Assembly: GCA_963770245.1 (NCBI GenBank)
Contig: CAVYOX010000007.1
Location: 248,001-312,000, forward strand
DNA: 64,000 nucleotides
Direction of reading: 5' to 3'
Source: PALSA-270 sp963770245
Lineage (GTDB): Bacteria; Acidobacteriota; Terriglobia; Terriglobales; Acidobacteriaceae
Shown here: positions 56,643 to 64,000 of the stretch, in pieces
Numbering within the stretch: the stretch's first letter is position 1
Layout of the letters: each line of letters begins with the position of its first letter
Translations under genes and position numbers: made by a program
Notes under the pieces: model-generated
What the model saw: only the letters and a program-made list of their open reading frames with translations
The model's database searches: none
What the model was told of the DNA's origin: nothing

Positions 56643-57215
56643 GTGGTTGCCGGTTTAGTTAGAACTATTCCGTTAGCTCTCGCGTTAGCAGGGTTGCTCC
56701 GAAGCAGCCCGCCGGCCGCTCAGCGCGCGGTCGCGTCCGGGAGCCAAGCCTCGGCGACGACGGGCCAGGAAACGAAGCAGGGCGTTGACCGAATTCTGGC
56801 AACCATAATTCAATCGAGCTCAACCAACACGCGCGCATACAAAGTTGTGATACGAAATGACGGGAGCGCCACGGCAGAAATCAGCGGCGGCAGCTCTGAC
56901 TCTCGGACTGAGCCACCGCGATCGCAGCAGTTTTCTCCCGGAACGATCGATACAAAAACGCTACGGCGCCTGCTTATGGTGATCGGCGATGTTAACAGAA
57001 TTCCGACCGGAGCCTGCGCGAAATCGGTTTCCTTCGGAACGCGCACTCAGATTAGCTACGCGAGCAAGACTAGTGGAGATCTGCAATGCATTCGGCAGCC
57101 AGCATCGGGCGGAGATCAGGCGCTACTGCAAGCATCTGAAGACTTGGGTAAATTCGTGCAGACAAGCTTGAGTCAACTAAAGATTAACGTCAGGCCTGTC
57201 CGTTCGAACCAGTAG
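56643..57215 (+). CDS. Exported hypothetical protein
   Basis: A signal peptide (VRTIPLALALAGLLRSS) precedes a mature part with the stretch RNDGSATAEISGGSSDSRT and, later, CAKSVSFGTRTQISYASKTS. A pair of cysteines (CAKS and LQC) may form a disulfide. No domain is recognised. I recall similar exported proteins from Acidobacteriota, so it is probably a lineage-specific family. Start is a GTG with weak ribosome-binding site (GAGGAG 15-20 bases upstream). No operon partner is visible. Confidence 0.6.
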   Translation: MVAGLVRTIPLALALAGLLRSSPPAAQRAVASGSQASATTGQETKQGVDRILATIIQSSSTNTRAYKVVIRNDGSATAEISGGSSDSRTEPPRSQQFSPGTIDTKTLRRLLMVIGDVNRIPTGACAKSVSFGTRTQISYASKTSGDLQCIRQPASGGDQALLQASEDLGKFVQTSLSQLKINVRPVRSNQ

Positions 57216-57302
57216 AACGCAACTGATCGTTTCGGTTTTGGCTGGGGCTTCGGAGTGGCTTCGTCGACATTTTTCTTGAGCCATAGAATTTCGCTGTTCG
57301 TC

Positions 57303-57592
57303 TCATCGAAGCCGTGTTTTGCTCGGGTCTAAGCCGTACTTCAGGGCGGGCGCAAGCAACTCGTCATTGGTCCTTCTGAGCAACGCTTCTCTCGCCCTTT
57401 TATCCAAATCCGCTCTGACCTCCGGGCAAGCTCTGACTTCTCCTGTTCTTGGGACTCTTCGAGCCGCCGCGCCTCGCAGTGGTGCCCGTTCGGGCAATCG
57501 AAGAACATGACATGATTAGCACCATTGTGCTGAACCTCGTTGGAAACGAAACGGGCATCGTAGTCAATGCCGCATTTATCGCAGCGAACCAC
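57303..57592 (-). pseudogene. Small CxxC protein, possibly frame-shifted
   Basis: The minus strand starts MVRCDKCGIDYDARFVSN and continues NGANHVMFFDCPNGHHCEAR, two Cys pairs that could bind zinc. The first frame ends as a low-quality Arg/Lys stretch (SERIWIKGREKRC), whereas the next frame gives the helical VRADLDKRAREALLRRTN and continues to a stop at 57303. I interpret this as one gene with a frame shift near 57420. If not, a short 83-residue protein would end at 57341. Confidence 0.4.
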
Positions 57593-58332
57593 AATGGTCC
57601 TGCCGGGGAACTGGGAAAGTGCGTCGTCGTATTTGGTGCGACCTCCCGTCGCCGCATCCGCCCGTTAGACGTTCCACCGTGGCGCTTTGCGCTCGGTTGG
57701 CGAAGTCGGAGCATGTCCGGCCCGCTCTAGATGCTTGACCCATGATACTGAAAACTCGTCAAATTCGTCCATATTCGCGACGCCGGTGCCTAGCCTTCAT
57801 ATTCCTCCTATTGCACCGTCCCATTGCCGGGGTCTGTGAGGCAGGGCACTGGTCGAAGTCGTCACGAGCGTCATGGATTGTAGCCGCAAGGTGTCTTATC
57901 GAATCCGCTCGCCTACCAATGAAGGTCGCAGGCGGCGAGAAACTTCGCCAAGGTTTAATATCCTCAGAAATCTTACGCTTGGACCTCAGCTTGAACAGCT
58001 GCTGCCTCTTTCTCGACGACTAACTAAGCTTCCGCTCGGCAATCCCAGAAGCAAAGCTCAAGAAGACAGCGCACCGCGCAAATCAGGCACTTGCCGGATC
58101 TAAGCCGGAGAGCGGCGCCGTTTCCGTCGCGATCAGCACTTCCGCTCAGAGGTGCGGTGTTACGAACGCTTCCCGAAATGCCGATTAGCGCCCTATGAGA
58201 CGAGGGAGTGTTGCTCCGCCAGCGAGTCAAGACGGCCGCTGAGACTGTAGAGTTGCTGGACTTCTGGCAGGATTACACTCGGATGCATGCGGTAAGATGG
58301 AAGCTGAACTGGCTTTTGTAAAGGGAGCGTTA
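57593..58332. other. Intergenic region, nothing recognised
   Basis: About 740 bases have short frames on both strands without motif. I see no gene or strong regulatory element. Confidence 0.35.
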
Positions 58333-58539
58333 TTACTTCTTCGAAAGCTCGCCCTCGAAATGACTTTCAACATTCTCATGACTAAGCGGGTTTCCTGCTT
58401 GGGTCAATACGACAGAATAGACGACCTCATTACCTGCAAGCTGAGCGGTGATGAATGCTCCGTCTCCCGGCAATTCTTGGTAGATGAATTTCACTTTTCT
58501 GCCGTCATCAAGTGTTTTGATCCACTCTTCGTCTGGCAT
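58333..58539 (-). CDS. Small hypothetical protein
   Basis: This 68-residue protein (MPDEEWIKTLDDGRKVKFIY start) has a plausible acidic/basic composition and a small beta-sheet-like pattern. It lies 12 bases downstream of the stop of the frame at 58552-58950 on the same strand, so the two could be co-transcribed. No family is recognised. Confidence 0.4.
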   Translation of the reverse strand: MPDEEWIKTLDDGRKVKFIYQELPGDGAFITAQLAGNEVVYSVVLTQAGNPLSHENVESHFEGELSKK

Positions 58540-58551
58540 TTTCGAATCTCT

Positions 58552-58950
58552 TCAGGCAAGGATCAGAGTACTCGCGAGTATACGTTGTTCGGCGCCAGAA
58601 ATCTCGGATGGGGGGACGCAAAGTCGCCTTCTCGGGATTCCGGCATTCGATGGTGCACCGAGGACTACAACGGAGACCTGCCCCTTGCCGCGAGTTTTTG
58701 CCCGAACGAACAACTCCTGCATCGCTTGACGGAGGAAGGGGAGAACGTTCTGGACCTCCCGCTGTACTGTTTGCATCAACCCAACAACACCTGAGCTACG
58801 GCGTTTGGCCAAATTAATTGTCAGAACTGTGCAGTGTGGATCAGCCGAACCATGCTTTTGCAAGCCTACGCTGTATCTATCGAGGAGATGAACAGTTGGC
58901 GCGAAGGGCGCTGCTCCGGCCTCTTGGAAAAAAACAATGGAATATGACAA
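58552..58950 (-). pseudogene. Possible degenerate coding region
   Basis: The last 130 codons of a minus-strand frame look protein-like (CTVLTINLAKRRSSGVVGLM, QTVQREVQNVLPFLRQ, and TRGKGQVSVVVLGAP), similar in shape to GGDEF-type or response-regulator-like segments, but no motif is complete. The upstream part of the frame overlaps the RluA-type gene and looks random. I treat it as a remnant. Confidence 0.25.
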
Positions 58951-59182
58951 TATGATCAATAAATCCGATACCCAAACTGCGTAAGGCTCCGCAACCGCCC
59001 CAGTCACGCCCCGGGGCGACCCCTGACTCAGACCCTGCCAAGAGACCACCGCTCTCCGAAGTCCTCTTCCACAGACCAGGAACCGACTCCCGGAGATCGC
59101 GTCGATGATTTGGGTAGCTTCGGAAACCCATTGGAGAATTGGGCACAGTTGAGCTCGGCTGCGAACTGCCTTTTTGGAAAAC

Positions 59183-59941
59183 TCACCGGCGCGGAAGCGT
59201 GGGCAGCGATAATGCCTGAAGAAGAGACTGAAAGTCTGTGGGGAGTCCGCAGTCAACCGAGACGCTGTGTCCCGAGCGTGGATGAACGAACTGAAGATGC
59301 CCTGCATGAAGAGCGACGCGAGCGATTCGCCGCTCCAACGCTTCCACCTGGTGGTACTTTCTGTCGCCGATGACCGGGTGGCCGATCGCTGAAAACTGCA
59401 CTCGGATCTGGTTCTGCAATCCCGTCACCAGCGTAACTCGGACGAGCGACGCGGCGCGTAGACGGCGTTCGACGAAATACCGAAGTTCAGCACGAGCCGC
59501 TCGGGAGCCGCTCTCGGCGGTCAACCTTTGAAACATTCCTTCTCGTCGAAAGTAGTGAACGAGCGTCCCTTCTTTGACGCGGAGATGTCCGCGAACCACT
59601 GCGAGATACTGCCTCACCGGACTGTGGCCGAGAAACTGTCGAACGAGTGCGTCTCGATCCCGTGGGGTTTTTGCAAAGAGCAGAACTCCAGAGGTAAAAC
59701 GATCGATGCGATGCACGACAAAGGCTTGTTGGCTCCTCGATTTCAGTTCTGCAGAAAGCAGAGACCATGCGGACGGTGTGTTGGAGCCTTTTACAGGCAC
59801 AGCCGGAAGTCCCGCAGGTTTGTTGAGGGCCACGACGGCATCGTCTTCGTAGAGCTTGACAAGCTTCCCCGAGAAACGAGGATTTCGCCGATCCTGCATT
59901 CCTGAACGGTGAACGCCCTTGCGAGGAGGTTGCTTCTTCAT
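59183..59941 (-). CDS. RluA-type pseudouridine synthase
   Basis: The conserved motif VVHRIDRFTSGVLLFAK holds the catalytic Asp of the RluA family (HRLD-type), and the later block (LVTGLQNQIRVQFSAIGHPV) holds the RhQIRVH-like motif, here with Gln-Asn-Gln before Ile-Arg. The S4 domain seen in RluC/RluD is absent, as in RluA. It converts uridine to pseudouridine in rRNA or tRNA; the target is unknown. Length 252. Confidence 0.88.
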   Translation of the reverse strand: MKKQPPRKGVHRSGMQDRRNPRFSGKLVKLYEDDAVVALNKPAGLPAVPVKGSNTPSAWSLLSAELKSRSQQAFVVHRIDRFTSGVLLFAKTPRDRDALVRQFLGHSPVRQYLAVVRGHLRVKEGTLVHYFRREGMFQRLTAESGSRAARAELRYFVERRLRAASLVRVTLVTGLQNQIRVQFSAIGHPVIGDRKYHQVEALERRIARVALHAGHLQFVHPRSGHSVSVDCGLPTDFQSLLQALSLPTLPRR

Positions 59942-60384
59942 GGCTTAGCGGCTGATCGTGCCTTTCTAGGCTGGCTGCATGAACCGACTAGTGGAGCGAC
60001 TTTCGATGATCCATCGATATGTTACCAACATCCCGATCCGCCGCGAAATCTCCAGGAGAGCGGAGTCAAGGAATGCTGATTTTCCGTAATGCCCGATCAC
60101 TTTTGATCAGTGTTCAGACGCCCGAAGCATGATACTGCCCTCGGGAGCGCTCGCTGAATGTGAAAACGAGACAAGAGTCGTATTAGTGTATTTACTACAC
60201 GATGTTTTGATCTCGCCAAGACTCGACAGTTTTACTAGCTCACTGGGATCTTCGGTCCGTCCTTTCCAATTCGCTCGACCGGTATCCTCGCGGCAGGCAT
60301 GATGAGCGTGGCCTGGCTGTCGTGCCGTCCGCGGCATTGGGGGAATGGCTGAAAGGCCCGGCTGCAGTCTACCAGAGGTAAGCC
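59942..60384. other. Intergenic region before PAS-Crp gene
   Basis: The 440 bases between the divergent RluA-type and PAS-Crp genes have no coding sequence that I can support. The promoter regions of both lie here. Confidence 0.4.
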
Positions 60385-61839
60385 ATGCAGGAACAAACCC
60401 AACCCAAGCACTCGGAAGAGGCGCTACGAGCTTCTGAGCTTAGATATCGCCGGCTCTTCGAAACCGCCCAAGACGGAATCCTGATTCTCGACGCGAAGAC
60501 AGGGCAGATAACAGACGTTAACCCATTCTTGGTCAATTTGTTGGGCTACTCTCATGCCGAGTTTATTGGGACGCGACTCTGGGAGATTGGGCCGTTCAAA
60601 GACATCAAGGAATGCAAGCTCGCTTTTGTAGAGTTGCAAGAAAAAGAGTATATCCGCTATGAATCTCTCCCGCTTGAAACCAAAGACGGCCGGTCCATTG
60701 CCGTGGAATTTGTTAGCAACGTCTATGGATTGGATGGTGGGGCGAGGGTTATCCAATGCAACATTCGTGACATTACTAAGCGCAAGCAAGCGGAGGATGC
60801 GCTGCACCGAAGCGAGGAGAAAACGCGGCGCTTTTTTGAGGCAAATCCGGCGGGCAGCTACGTCGCAAGCCCAGATGGAAAGGTGATGAGATGCAATTCA
60901 GCCTTCGCGCGCATGCTCGGTTTTGCCTCGGTCGAAGAGGCAATGAAAGTTGATCTGGTCTCACTCTATCCCAACCGTGCGTCGCGAGACGTATTCCTGG
61001 GGCGCCTCAAGGAGAAGGGGCGGCTCGAATACAACGAGGCTGAACTCCGCCGCAAGGACGGCAGCTTGGTCCACGCCGTGGAGAATGCTGCCGGAACGTT
61101 CGACGAGCGGGGTGAGCTGGCCGAGATCTATGGTTGCCTCCTGGATGCTAGCGAACGGCGGACAGACCAGCAGTTGCGCCAGGCTCACAAGAAAAAACCG
61201 ATCTTTCATCTCAAGACTTTTCTCTCGAAAGCCGGCCCGGGCAGGACGATTCTACATGTCCTGGGAAAACAGATCCTCTTTGAGCAAGGCAAACCGGGCA
61301 ATGCTGTCTTCTATATCTTGGAGGGCGCGGTGAAGCTCACGGTAGAATCTCAGGGCAAAGAAAGCACAATTGGCCTGCTCGGCCCGGGGAACTTCGCAGG
61401 TAAGGAATGCATAGCGAGAGTTCGGCCCCGGCGCACGGCGTCAGCCAGGGCGCTCACAAATTGCACAATACTTAGGATTGAACGAAAAGAAATGTTGCGT
61501 GCGATCCAATACGAAAAAGCCTTCGCGACATTTTTCATCGATTATGTGCTTGCCCGCATCGGTCGATACCAAGAAGGCATCATGGATCAGCTTCTCAACT
61601 CCAGTGAAAAACGGCTGGCCCGAGTTCTTCTGGTACTGGCTAGCTTGGGCAACGGAGGCAAACGGCAGGCGGTCGTTCCGAAGATCGATCAGGAAGAACT
61701 GGCGGAAATGGTTGGCACAACCCGGTCCCGAATCAGTTTTTTTATGAATCGCTTCCGAAGACGGGGCTTCGTTGCCTACAAGGCGCAATGCTCTATTACC
61801 ATCCGTAGGGCCAAGTTATCGAGGTTCGTAATGGCCTGA
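60385..61839 (+). CDS. PAS-PAS-cNMP-binding-Crp/Fnr regulator fusion
   Basis: The N-terminal 130 residues form a PAS domain (LRYRRLFETAQDGILILDAK, DVNPFLVNLLGYSHAEFIG) with a PAC tail (IQCNIRDITKRKQAEDAL). A second PAS follows (TRRFFEANPAGSYVASPDGK). A cNMP-binding jelly-roll (GKQILFEQGKPGNAVFYILE, GPGNFAGKECIARVRPRRTA) and a Crp-type winged helix (IDQEELAEMVGTTRSRISFF) complete it. This couples a PAS sensor directly with a Crp/Fnr-type output. Such fusions are uncommon, and the signal is not known. Only one gene is involved. Confidence 0.85.
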   Translation: MQEQTQPKHSEEALRASELRYRRLFETAQDGILILDAKTGQITDVNPFLVNLLGYSHAEFIGTRLWEIGPFKDIKECKLAFVELQEKEYIRYESLPLETKDGRSIAVEFVSNVYGLDGGARVIQCNIRDITKRKQAEDALHRSEEKTRRFFEANPAGSYVASPDGKVMRCNSAFARMLGFASVEEAMKVDLVSLYPNRASRDVFLGRLKEKGRLEYNEAELRRKDGSLVHAVENAAGTFDERGELAEIYGCLLDASERRTDQQLRQAHKKKPIFHLKTFLSKAGPGRTILHVLGKQILFEQGKPGNAVFYILEGAVKLTVESQGKESTIGLLGPGNFAGKECIARVRPRRTASARALTNCTILRIERKEMLRAIQYEKAFATFFIDYVLARIGRYQEGIMDQLLNSSEKRLARVLLVLASLGNGGKRQAVVPKIDQEELAEMVGTTRSRISFFMNRFRRRGFVAYKAQCSITIRRAKLSRFVMA

Positions 61840-62132
61840 TTAGGGCGCGAGCTCCAAGTGTAAAGGGATTTGTCAACGACAACGCTTTCGAGTTTTCGAG
61901 TCGGCAAATTGAACACAGGGTTAGTCTTCGCTTCGGGACTTATTTCAAGCCAAGCTCACGATTGTACTGTTGAATAACCCCGTAGCACCCGCTGGCGGAG
62001 CGTTCAAGTTTCTTACGGTTCACGACCTTCACTGCGCCCCTACCCAGTCAAAGACTTGCTGACCCCATCTTGGACTGGGAAACTCGTTATGCACACCTCA
62101 GAGGTGCGTGTTGAATGTTGGCGAGTTACAAC
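61840..62132. other. Intergenic region before IS66
   Basis: No gene is seen in the 290 bases between the PAS-Crp stop and the IS66 left end. Confidence 0.4.
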
Positions 62133-62189
62133 GTAAGCGTCTGAGCAACACACCTGTTCCAGGGAAAGGGTTTGTGTTGAAGTTTCCGG

Positions 62190-62549
62190 ATGAGCTTAGA
62201 ACAGAAGGTTTCATCACGCAAACGACGTACACGCGCGGAAGTTCAGGAGTTAGTGGCCGAGTTTGTGACCAGCGGTATGCGGCGGAGCGAGTTTTGCCGC
62301 AGTCGGCGGTTGAGCTTCGGTACGCTGAATCGGCACCTGAAGGAGCAACGCTGGAAGAGAAAGAGCCCAGCAGCTTCTTCGGCCGGCCGGTTGGTGCCGG
62401 TGGAGTTGGCCGCCAGAAAATCGCCGAAGCAGCACGAACCGAGTTGTGGGCTGGCCGTGGTGCTGCCGGGCGGGCGCCGGATCGAGGTGCATCCTGATTT
62501 TGATACCGATACGTTCGAGCGCCTGGTGAGTTTGCTGGAGCGGGCGTAA
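62190..62549 (+). CDS. tnpA: IS66 TnpA
   Basis: The protein is a small IS66-type accessory factor: a helix-turn-helix region (VAEFVTSGMRRSEFCRSRRL), followed by a Pro/Ser linker and a C-terminal block ending VLPGGRRIEVHPDFDTDTF. The stop lies three bases before the start of tnpB. Confidence 0.85.
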   Translation: MSLEQKVSSRKRRTRAEVQELVAEFVTSGMRRSEFCRSRRLSFGTLNRHLKEQRWKRKSPAASSAGRLVPVELAARKSPKQHEPSCGLAVVLPGGRRIEVHPDFDTDTFERLVSLLERA

Positions 62550-62552
62550 GCC

Positions 62553-62927
62553 GTGTTTGGACTGGGCCCAGCCACACGGATCTATCTGGCCGCCGGGGTC
62601 ACCGACATGCGCAAGGGGTTCGAGGGACTGTACGGTCTGGTCCGGGACCGATTGTACTGTGAGCCTCTGAGTGGGCATCTATTCCTGTTCTGCAACGCCC
62701 AGCGCAATCGGTTGAAGGTCCTCGTCTGGGATGGGAGCGGACTCTGGGTCTGTGCCAAGAGGTTAGAGAAAGGGCGTTTCACCTGGCCGCAATCCGGTGA
62801 TGCGCAGGGCAAGGTCGTCCTGAGTCACGAAGAGCTTTCGCTGTTGTTGGGCGGGGTCGATCTGACCAAAGCTAAGCACAAGCGGTGGTACCGGAAGGCT
62901 CCTCCAGAGGGACATGCTGCCGCCTGA
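62553..62927 (+). CDS. tnpB: IS66 TnpB (Orf2)
   Basis: The protein has the TnpB/IS66 Orf2 pattern: ATRIYLAAGVTDMRKGFEGL, LFLFCNAQRNRLKVLVWDGS and LEKGRFTWPQ. It is required for transposition together with TnpA and TnpC. It ends 45 bases before the tnpC start. Confidence 0.9.
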   Translation: MFGLGPATRIYLAAGVTDMRKGFEGLYGLVRDRLYCEPLSGHLFLFCNAQRNRLKVLVWDGSGLWVCAKRLEKGRFTWPQSGDAQGKVVLSHEELSLLLGGVDLTKAKHKRWYRKAPPEGHAAA

Positions 62928-62972
62928 CTTGCTTGAACGTTTCGAGCGATTCTGGTAAATCAATAACCCATT

Positions 62973-64000
62973 GTGAGTGCGCCTTCGATTCCTTCCGCAC
63001 CAGCCGATCTAGAACTCATCGCACAACTGAAGAGCAAGCTACAGTACGCGGAGCTGCGGATTCGTATGCTGGAAGAGCGTCTGCGGCTGGTGCGGATCGA
63101 GAGGTATGGTGCGAGCGGAGAAAGACTTTCGCAGGCGCAAATGCAATTGTTCGAGCTTGAGCCTGTCATCAGTGAAATGACCGAGCAGGCGGAGAGTGAG
63201 CACGCGCCCGTGCATCGCTCGACGAAGAAGTCGGCCGAGCATCCTGGCCGCCAGGAGTTGCCGGCAAATCTTCCTCGCGTTGAGCGGATTCTGCCTTGTA
63301 CTCCGGATCAGCGGGTGTGCAAACGCTGCGGAAAAGAAACCGTGGTGATCGGCTACGAAGAGAGTTCCCAGTTGGATATTGAGCCGGCGAAGTACTTCGT
63401 ACTGATCACGAAGCGAGAGAAACGGGCTTGCCGGTCGTGCGAAGATCTCGGAGTGGTATCAGCGCCCCTGCCGCCACGGATCATCGAGAAGTGCCTGGCG
63501 AGTGACCGGATCGTCATCGACACGGTCGTCGGCAAATATTGCAATCACACGCCCCTGCATCGGCAGAGCATGATTCTGGCGCGGGACCTCGGCTTGGAAA
63601 TCAGCCGCGCAACGCTGGACGGGTGGGTACTCAAAGTCGGCGAGTTGCTAATTCCGATGGTCGCCGCGATGAAAAGGGAGTTGATTAGCGGAACTTACAT
63701 ACAGGCCGATGAAACCCCAGTTGATGTGCAGATGCGCGAGGGCCGAGGTAAGAACCACCAAGCGTACCTCTGGCAATATAGTCGCCCCGGAGGAAGCGTG
63801 GTGTTCGATTTCCGTTTGGGTCGCGGACGCGATGGGCCGAAGCGGTTCCTGGGACAGTTCGAGGGCATTCTCCAAACCGACGGCTATGCAGCGTATGACC
63901 AAATCGGCGGCCCGAGAATGGTACATGCAGCTTGTTGGTCTCATGCAAGAAGACAGTTTTTCGAAGCAGTGCAGCTAAATCCCCGAGATCCGGTTGCAAC
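62973..64000 (+). CDS. tnpC: IS66 TnpC transposase, partial at window end
   Basis: From a GTG the frame is open to the window edge (about 343 residues). It begins with a coiled-coil-like leader (IAQLKSKLQYAELRIRMLEE), a zinc-ribbon-like part (CKRCGKETVVI ... RACRSC), and a DDE core with YIQADETPVDVQMREGRGK and ILQTDGYAAYDQ. The final part of the protein with the catalytic Glu is outside the window. Confidence 0.88.
   Translation, partial: MSAPSIPSAPADLELIAQLKSKLQYAELRIRMLEERLRLVRIERYGASGERLSQAQMQLFELEPVISEMTEQAESEHAPVHRSTKKSAEHPGRQELPANLPRVERILPCTPDQRVCKRCGKETVVIGYEESSQLDIEPAKYFVLITKREKRACRSCEDLGVVSAPLPPRIIEKCLASDRIVIDTVVGKYCNHTPLHRQSMILARDLGLEISRATLDGWVLKVGELLIPMVAAMKRELISGTYIQADETPVDVQMREGRGKNHQAYLWQYSRPGGSVVFDFRLGRGRDGPKRFLGQFEGILQTDGYAAYDQIGGPRMVHAACWSHARRQFFEAVQLNPRDPVA

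Larger units (their letters stand above)
62133..64000 (+). mobile_element. IS66-family element, right end outside window
   Basis: The element has the usual IS66 order tnpA-tnpB-tnpC. A candidate left end starts with GTAAGCGTCTGAGCAAC, compatible with the GTAA termini of the family. The right end and target duplication lie beyond the window, so its full length is not known. Confidence 0.75.

Noticed and set aside
58297..58794. Forward frame overlapping two minus-strand frames
   Set aside because: The minus strand has the more protein-like composition and a tandem arrangement.
1..64000. CRISPR arrays, tRNA or rRNA genes
   Set aside because: No regularly spaced repeats and no cloverleaf or rRNA core sequence were recognised by eye; a covariance search would be decisive.

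Overview
The window looks like chromosomal DNA of a soil Acidobacteriota, most likely class Terriglobia. This is inferred from gene content and not from a marker gene. The signs are an Oar-like TonB receptor with an N-terminal carboxypeptidase-regulatory domain, several CRTAC1/ASPIC-UnbV proteins, YncE-like propellers, TPR-multihaem cytochromes, an S53 peptidase with its prodomain, an ARPP-1/DUF6569 protein, and many exported proteins. No rRNA, tRNA or CRISPR array was recognised.

Layout. 1-8.6 kb is ordinary core-like sequence: the end of a TetR regulator, a cupin, a ferredoxin-NADP reductase, three exported proteins on the minus strand, an ECF-like sigma factor with its anti-sigma, and thioredoxin. 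8.9-10.6 kb holds a seven-haem cytochrome with TPRs. 10.9-17.3 kb is a patchwork in which an IclR / MFS / RraA catabolic locus and a TPR gene lie among decayed IS256-, IS630- and ISNCY-type transposase remnants. 17.4-44.8 kb is a large accessory island. It starts with a second IclR regulator and continues with a parvulin-TPR-FG-GAP-ASPIC protein (interrupted at a C10 tract), a SCO-like protein, integrase and IS110 remnants, and a TonB receptor behind a duplicated promoter segment. Next come TPR, ThuA, amidohydrolase and ABM-like genes, a YncE propeller, a Tat-exported ThDP enzyme with a cytochrome c, an NCS1 permease, an MFS transporter, an SDR and another propeller. The island ends with three tandem CRTAC1 genes, the third truncated. 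45-49.5 kb has lexA, an intact IS5-type element with visible ends and CTAG flanks, and a Tat-exported glycosidase-like protein. 49.8-53.3 kb has a pckA fragment and an NfnA/NfnB-like pair with two small cysteine-rich proteins. 54-60 kb has an S53 peptidase, a broken caspase-like gene, small hypotheticals and an RluA-type synthase. 60.4-64 kb has a PAS-PAS-Crp regulator and an IS66 element running off the window.

How the genes may work together. The island reads as an outer-membrane uptake system (TonB) plus a periplasmic oxidative pathway (Tat-exported ThDP enzyme, cytochrome c, propellers) and inner-membrane uptake (NCS1, two ACS-type MFS) feeding cytoplasmic or exported hydrolases and an SDR, with IclR regulators responding to a small acid or aromatic ligand. 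The substrate cannot be read from the sequence. The most unusual features are the Tat-exported ThDP enzyme next to a cytochrome c, the parvulin-TPR-FG-GAP architecture whose signal peptide lies in another frame across a C10 tract, and the array of CRTAC1 paralogues.
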